From Lacunisphaera sp. (GTDB lineage: Bacteria > Verrucomicrobiota > Verrucomicrobiia > Opitutales > Opitutaceae), in the NCBI GenBank assembly GCA_029945445.1, contig JAQSCO010000049.1, positions 1-51,804 on the forward strand: a stretch of DNA of 51,804 nucleotides, written 5' to 3'. The stretch's first letter is position 1; the number at the start of each line of letters is the position of its first letter. The notes beneath the pieces were generated by a model. The model made no database searches and had not been told where the DNA came from. It was given only the letters and a program-made list of their open reading frames with translations. Made by a program: the position numbers and the translations under genes. Below, one piece after another: positions 48,856-51,804 of the stretch.

Positions 48856-49414
48856 GGGAGTCACCCTTCACGAACAGTCTCGGTTTGCCAAGGATATCCA
48901 CCAGCAGCGGATTCTTGCGGCGGCCTTTCTTGAATTCGGCGGCGGTCATGGTAATCGGGTTGATCTCCCGACCCAGCACCTGGCCCGCGGAGCGCAGCAC
49001 GGGCGCGAGCGCGCGCAGACCAACGTCGCCGATGACCAGCAGATCCACGTCGCTCGCCGCCTTGCCTGACCCGGAGGCCAGCGAGCCGAACACGACGGCC
49101 ACCTCGATGCCCTTCACGCCCGCCAGGGCCTGCACAAGCACGTCGCGAAGTCCGGCCGTCTTGAGCACGATCTGCTGCAGATTGGCAAACAGCGGGTGCC
49201 GGGCATTGGCCCGATAGTAGCGCCGGTTGCCATCGCGCCGGTTGGTGACGAGGTCGGCCTTCGTGAGTTTCTCCAGTTCATCCTGCACCGTCTTCACATT
49301 GAGCCCGCTCTGGCGCTCCAAGTCGCGCACATGCACCTCCCGGGCGGCGTCGGCAAACAACAGCCGCAGCACCTCGGCGCGCACTTGGGGAAAGAGGATG
49401 GTGAGCAGGCACAT
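48833..49414 (-). CDS. Winged-helix MNT nucleotidyltransferase (HEPN partner)
   Basis: A 193-residue protein with an N-terminal ArsR-like winged helix (HVRDLERQSGLNVKTVQDEL near residue 27) and a C-terminal minimal nucleotidyltransferase domain. The latter has VVFGSLASGSGKAASDVDLL near residue 110, the full GS-x-SD-x-D motif that binds metal and nucleotide. MNT proteins in such pairs neutralise the HEPN partner, in known cases by AMPylating it. The DNA-binding part could control the operon. Its start is ATG at 49414. Confidence 0.85.
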   Translation of the reverse strand: MCLLTILFPQVRAEVLRLLFADAAREVHVRDLERQSGLNVKTVQDELEKLTKADLVTNRRDGNRRYYRANARHPLFANLQQIVLKTAGLRDVLVQALAGVKGIEVAVVFGSLASGSGKAASDVDLLVIGDVGLRALAPVLRSAGQVLGREINPITMTAAEFKKGRRKNPLLVDILGKPRLFVKGDSHELGRLG

Positions 49415-49499
49415 TGACGGCTTATTCCCTACATATGACGGCTTATCGCCGTCAAGCCAAACCTCCTCCCCCGCTCCGGCTCCTAACCAGGTGCTCCGT

Positions 49500-49565
49500 C
49501 AATATTCATCGTTCATCGGGGTCCGAAATGGCCAATGAACGATGAACGTTGGACGATGAACCATT
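49500..49565 (+). repeat. GTTCATT heptamer inverted repeat, copy 10 (short)
   Basis: A shortened copy: left arm ATATTCATCGTTCATCGGGG, hinge TCCGAA, right arm ATGGCCAATGAACGATGAAC then GTTGGACGATGAACCATTA. It lies between the MNT gene start and the right direct repeat, so it is inside the segment bracketed by the 124-bp repeats. Confidence 0.85.
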
Positions 49566-49570
49566 ATCCG

Positions 49571-49694
49571 GCCCCCAAGGAGCGAAGCGGACCAGTCAGT
49601 TCGGGTAACTTATCTTGTCCTTGGCATCTATGTTGATCACGCCGCGCCCGACCAGATCGGTGATGACCTTCTCGAGCTCTGCCGGGCTGAGCTT
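49571..49694 (-). repeat. Right 124-bp direct repeat (3' end of PIN/NYN gene)
   Basis: The intact counterpart of the fragment at 48241-48364; the two agree at 122 of 124 positions by eye. Here it forms the last ~33 codons and 25 bases after the stop of the PIN/NYN gene. Similarity ends sharply after GAGCTT at both copies. Confidence 0.92.
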
Positions 49695-50267
49695 GTTGCC
49701 ATGCATATTGTTGATGTGGGCCAGGAGGGCCTTGCGCTTACCCGGACGGGCGGTGGACTTGGTCCGCAGCGCGGTGACAAGTTTCTCGAGCCGGTCCTGG
49801 GGTGGCTTGGGGGCAGTGTCCTTGGCCGGAGCCGCCTTTTTGGGCGGACTGCTTTTCTTCGGCGGGGACAGGAACGGCAGGGCGGCGAAGCTGTCGTGCC
49901 GCGATACCTGAATCCCGTTCGCCATCAGGTGGGAAATCAGCGGGTCGAAATCCTTATCCTTGGATACGATGAAGCATTGTCCGTGAAAGGCCGGCCCCGC
50001 CACCCGGCCGAGGTAGTAGCTGAGTATCAAGTCGAGGGCATTGCGCCCGGAAGCACCAACCTCAATGGGCTGCACCTTCTCCGAGAACTTGTGCAGCTGG
50101 AGGGAGAAGGAAGTATCCAGCCGCTTCTGATTTTTCCCAATGAGCAACGTGACCAGCACCGGGTGATTGCCGATCAACTCCAGGTCAACCGTCGGAACGT
50201 TCTCAAAGTCCACGAAGACCTGATACTTTGCCGGCTCGGCTCGGTAGATGGCTGGATCCTCGGACAT
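49596..50267 (-). CDS. PIN/NYN-domain RNase-like protein
   Basis: A 223-residue protein with an N-terminal PIN/NYN-type nuclease domain: YQVFVDFENVPTVDLELI near residue 15 with the first Asp, GASGRNALDLILSYYLGR near 72, and FIVSKDKDFDPLISHLMANG near 99 with the distal Asp pair. A Lys/Pro-rich linker at ~135-155 (PPKKSSPPKKAAPAKD) leads to a helical C-terminal domain (~160-223) that could bind RNA. It would cut single-stranded or structured RNA. It lies 30 bases downstream of the NERD gene. Its last codons are duplicated at 48241-48364. Confidence 0.85.
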   Translation of the reverse strand: MSEDPAIYRAEPAKYQVFVDFENVPTVDLELIGNHPVLVTLLIGKNQKRLDTSFSLQLHKFSEKVQPIEVGASGRNALDLILSYYLGRVAGPAFHGQCFIVSKDKDFDPLISHLMANGIQVSRHDSFAALPFLSPPKKSSPPKKAAPAKDTAPKPPQDRLEKLVTALRTKSTARPGKRKALLAHINNMHGNKLSPAELEKVITDLVGRGVINIDAKDKISYPN

Positions 50268-50297
50268 AGAAATAGGATGGTTAGGGTGCCGCAGGAC

Positions 50298-51197
50298 TCA
50301 ATACTCCACGTCGCGGCAGCGTTGCTCGAGTTGGCGGGCAAGCAGATCGATTTGCTTGTCGGTCAGGACCCCGCGGCGCGCCTTCAAAACATCTGGGAGC
50401 CAGGAGGACGCAACGACCCTCAGGCGTGGATCGACTCCGGTTTCCTTCACAAACCACTCAGGGAGGGTCAACACGGCGTTCACCTTGATTGATTCTCCTG
50501 TGGCGCTGGTAAGCCAGCCTTCGAGCCACTTTGCCCGGTCAATGGCGTTCTGCACACCTTTGGGCGGCTGTTCGTCAGCCCAAGGCCACATGAGCTTCTG
50601 CCCGTCGTATAAGACTTCATGGTCCTTGCGCCCCGGCAGCGCGTTTCCTTTGCGCCGTGCCTTTGTTTCAATACCAAAGATACCACCGGGACCGATCGCC
50701 ACATGATCAACGTTGAATTTCATCTTCCCGACCTGTGCCGGCACATCGTGGTAAATCTGCCAGCCTTCAGCACGTAGCGGCTCCAATATCTCCCCGACAA
50801 CTCTCTCGCCATAATAGCCAAGGTAGTAGTCTGCTCTCTTCAGCGCCTTTTTTATCAGCCACCAAGCAGCTGCCAATGTCAGCAGAATCAAGAGGCTCAG
50901 GAATGTGATCAAAATGCTGCGCGGCTCTGCCCCTTTCATGTATATTAGCAGCCAGGCGACCAAAAGAGCAGCAAGCAGTGGTCCGCTCATCGCCACAAGC
51001 ATGAGTTCGGGAAAGACATCGTCCATTTCCTGGATTCGCAATCGAAGGCTTTCCCCTGGGGCACGCAGTAGACGGGTGGACTTCTTGAATGGTGATTTTG
51101 GCCTCCGCTTCCCTTTCAACCACCAGCCAACCCCGAATACGGCGATGAGAAAGAATAGAAGATAACCGAAAAACAAGTAGGCCAAGGTCCAATTCAT
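50298..51197 (-). CDS. Membrane protein with NERD nuclease domain
   Basis: A 299-residue protein with an N-terminal membrane helix (LAYLFFGYLLFFLIAVFGVG), two further helices near 80-125 (LLAALLVAWLLIYM; ILITFLSLLILLTLAAAWWL) and a cytoplasmic NERD domain (residues ~140-260). NERD marks are YYGERVVGEILEPLRAEG, then FNVDHVAIGPGGIFGIETKA, which contains the D-x-E-x-K-like nuclease triad. The domain is related to restriction-endonuclease folds. The ATG at 51197 begins the first helix; longer readings add residues without similarity. With the PIN/NYN gene it may form a two-gene nuclease unit. Confidence 0.85.
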   Translation of the reverse strand: MNWTLAYLFFGYLLFFLIAVFGVGWWLKGKRRPKSPFKKSTRLLRAPGESLRLRIQEMDDVFPELMLVAMSGPLLAALLVAWLLIYMKGAEPRSILITFLSLLILLTLAAAWWLIKKALKRADYYLGYYGERVVGEILEPLRAEGWQIYHDVPAQVGKMKFNVDHVAIGPGGIFGIETKARRKGNALPGRKDHEVLYDGQKLMWPWADEQPPKGVQNAIDRAKWLEGWLTSATGESIKVNAVLTLPEWFVKETGVDPRLRVVASSWLPDVLKARRGVLTDKQIDLLARQLEQRCRDVEY

Positions 51198-51419
51198 AGT
51201 GAGGAAATTATGCAGTGATTCTGGAGTGATCTCGCCTGGCCCGGCGCAATCACGAGCTGTCATGCAGGACCTCCCGCTTCGCCGACGCAAGTGCGCATCC
51301 TTCCGCGCCGGCCTGATAGAAGCTTAACAGCCACTGCGCACTGCTCGCCGCTACTTGCTGAAAATGCTCAGTGCTATGTCTACTGCCGCCTGCAGAAACC
51401 CGCCTCAAAAGGAATTTAT
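51198..51419. other. Spacer between NERD and Mrr-type genes
   Basis: I see no gene, clear terminator or heptamer repeat in these 222 bases. It has a slightly lower GC content than the coding parts and presumably holds the promoter of the NERD gene. Confidence 0.5.
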
Positions 51420-51804
51420 TCACTCCTCTTCATCGAAGTAGTTCTGATCAATCTCGTGGATCTTGTATTCCTGGGCCACGCGCAGTCCGATGCCGTGGCG
51501 GATCATCAAGTCTATGAGCATCTGGCCGTCGACCAGCACAACTTTGGTCGTCAGGCCTCGGGAAACGAACTCATGGGCGCTGGCGACGAAGCTGCTGGTT
51601 GTGATGAACACACCCTTGGTGACCCCTTGCCCGGAAAGTGAGCCGATGAAAGCCTGCACCTCCTTACGGTCCACGGTCCGATCCGGGCGATACCTTTTCG
51701 CCTGCACCAACACTTGATCGAGGCCCAGGACATCCTGATTGATACGGCCATCTATGCCTTCGTCTCCGCTTTGCCCGAGATGTTGCGCCGCGTCCTCACG
51801 CGAG
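51420..51804 (-). CDS. Mrr-type restriction endonuclease, C-terminal part
   Basis: The last 127 residues of a protein that continues beyond the right edge of the window. They form an Mrr-type (PD-D/E-x-K fold) endonuclease domain: GDEGIDGRINQDVLGLDQ, then VLVQAKRYRPD and KGVFITTSSFVASAHEFV. The Asp and the QAK motif supply the catalytic residues. Mrr-type proteins cut modified or foreign DNA. The in-frame GTG at 51713 lies inside the conserved domain, so the true start is outside the window. Confidence 0.9.
   Translation of the reverse strand, partial: SREDAAQHLGQSGDEGIDGRINQDVLGLDQVLVQAKRYRPDRTVDRKEVQAFIGSLSGQGVTKGVFITTSSFVASAHEFVSRGLTTKVVLVDGQMLIDLMIRHGIGLRVAQEYKIHEIDQNYFDEEE

Noticed and set aside
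39510..49565. CRISPR array
   Set aside because: The repeats are dispersed one per spacer, kilobases apart, degenerate, and palindromic by heptamers; there are no regular spacers and no cas genes.
1..51804. tRNA or rRNA genes, including an attachment site for the prophage
   Set aside because: I found no convincing tRNA cloverleaf or rRNA sequence by eye; a tRNA-scan would be decisive.

Overview
The window reads as a high-GC chromosomal segment of a Gram-negative, plant-polysaccharide-using bacterium. The gene set (bifunctional rhamnulose-phosphate aldolase/dehydrogenase, LutABC, GH105 and DUF5597-type glycosidase, an aryl-polyene-type cluster, many PKD/Gfo-Idh proteins) looks most like Verrucomicrobiota, perhaps Opitutaceae. 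That placement is inference from gene content; there is no rRNA or tRNA here to confirm it.

Layout. (1) 1-4905: minus-strand tail-tip genes of a siphophage-like prophage (DUF2163, NlpC/P60-like peptidase, a 61-residue linker protein, a J-like tail protein, one unknown). (2) 4905-14785: a minus-strand aryl-polyene/flexirubin-like lipid-polyketide operon (ECF sigma factor, methyltransferase, two ACPs, two ketosynthases plus a ketosynthase-like domain, two acyltransferases, a GT2-LolA fusion, an MMPL exporter). The MMPL gene and the phage DUF2163 gene break into each other at about 4890-4920, so either a deletion/prophage fusion or an assembly chimera cuts the cluster. (3) 15022-17431: a 39-residue basic protein, then a plus-strand envelope-stress set (BON protein, DUF3185, DUF883/YqjD, YqjE, YqjK). 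(4) 17432-28669: minus-strand deoxy-sugar catabolism: fucose-isomerase-like protein, LutCBA, rhamnose isomerase, rhamnulokinase, bifunctional aldolase/dehydrogenase, a second class II aldolase and a DeoR regulator. Rhamnose would go to rhamnulose, rhamnulose-1-phosphate, DHAP plus lactaldehyde, lactate and pyruvate. (5) 28751-35276: secreted pectin/rhamnogalacturonan-type enzymes and a Gfo/Idh oxidoreductase. (6) 35521-40592: rhamnose mutarotase and a rhamnose-type ABC importer, divergent from block 5. (7) 40758-47299: CDGSH protein, subtilase, adenylate cyclase-TPR protein, a lone phage-like DUF1353 protein, a membrane protein and a secreted unknown. (8) 47494-51804: a RelE/ParE-type toxin-antitoxin pair, a HEPN/MNT pair, a PIN/NYN nuclease, a NERD membrane protein and an Mrr-type endonuclease that runs off the end; together a small defence-like island.

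The most unusual signal is repeat DNA. From 39.5 to 49.6 kb ten intergenic spacers carry a degenerate ~65-90 bp inverted repeat whose arms are strings of heptamers (core TGAACNN on the right arm, its complement on the left) around a short hinge, always in the same orientation whatever the gene direction. Other heptamer tracts with different core words occur at 24.76, 35.43 and 46.73 kb, and two REP-like palindromes of one family lie at 23.7 kb (in frame inside rhamnulokinase) and 37.4 kb. The HEPN/MNT pair is bracketed by 124-bp direct repeats derived from the 3' end of the PIN/NYN gene, which looks like the footprint of an insertion.
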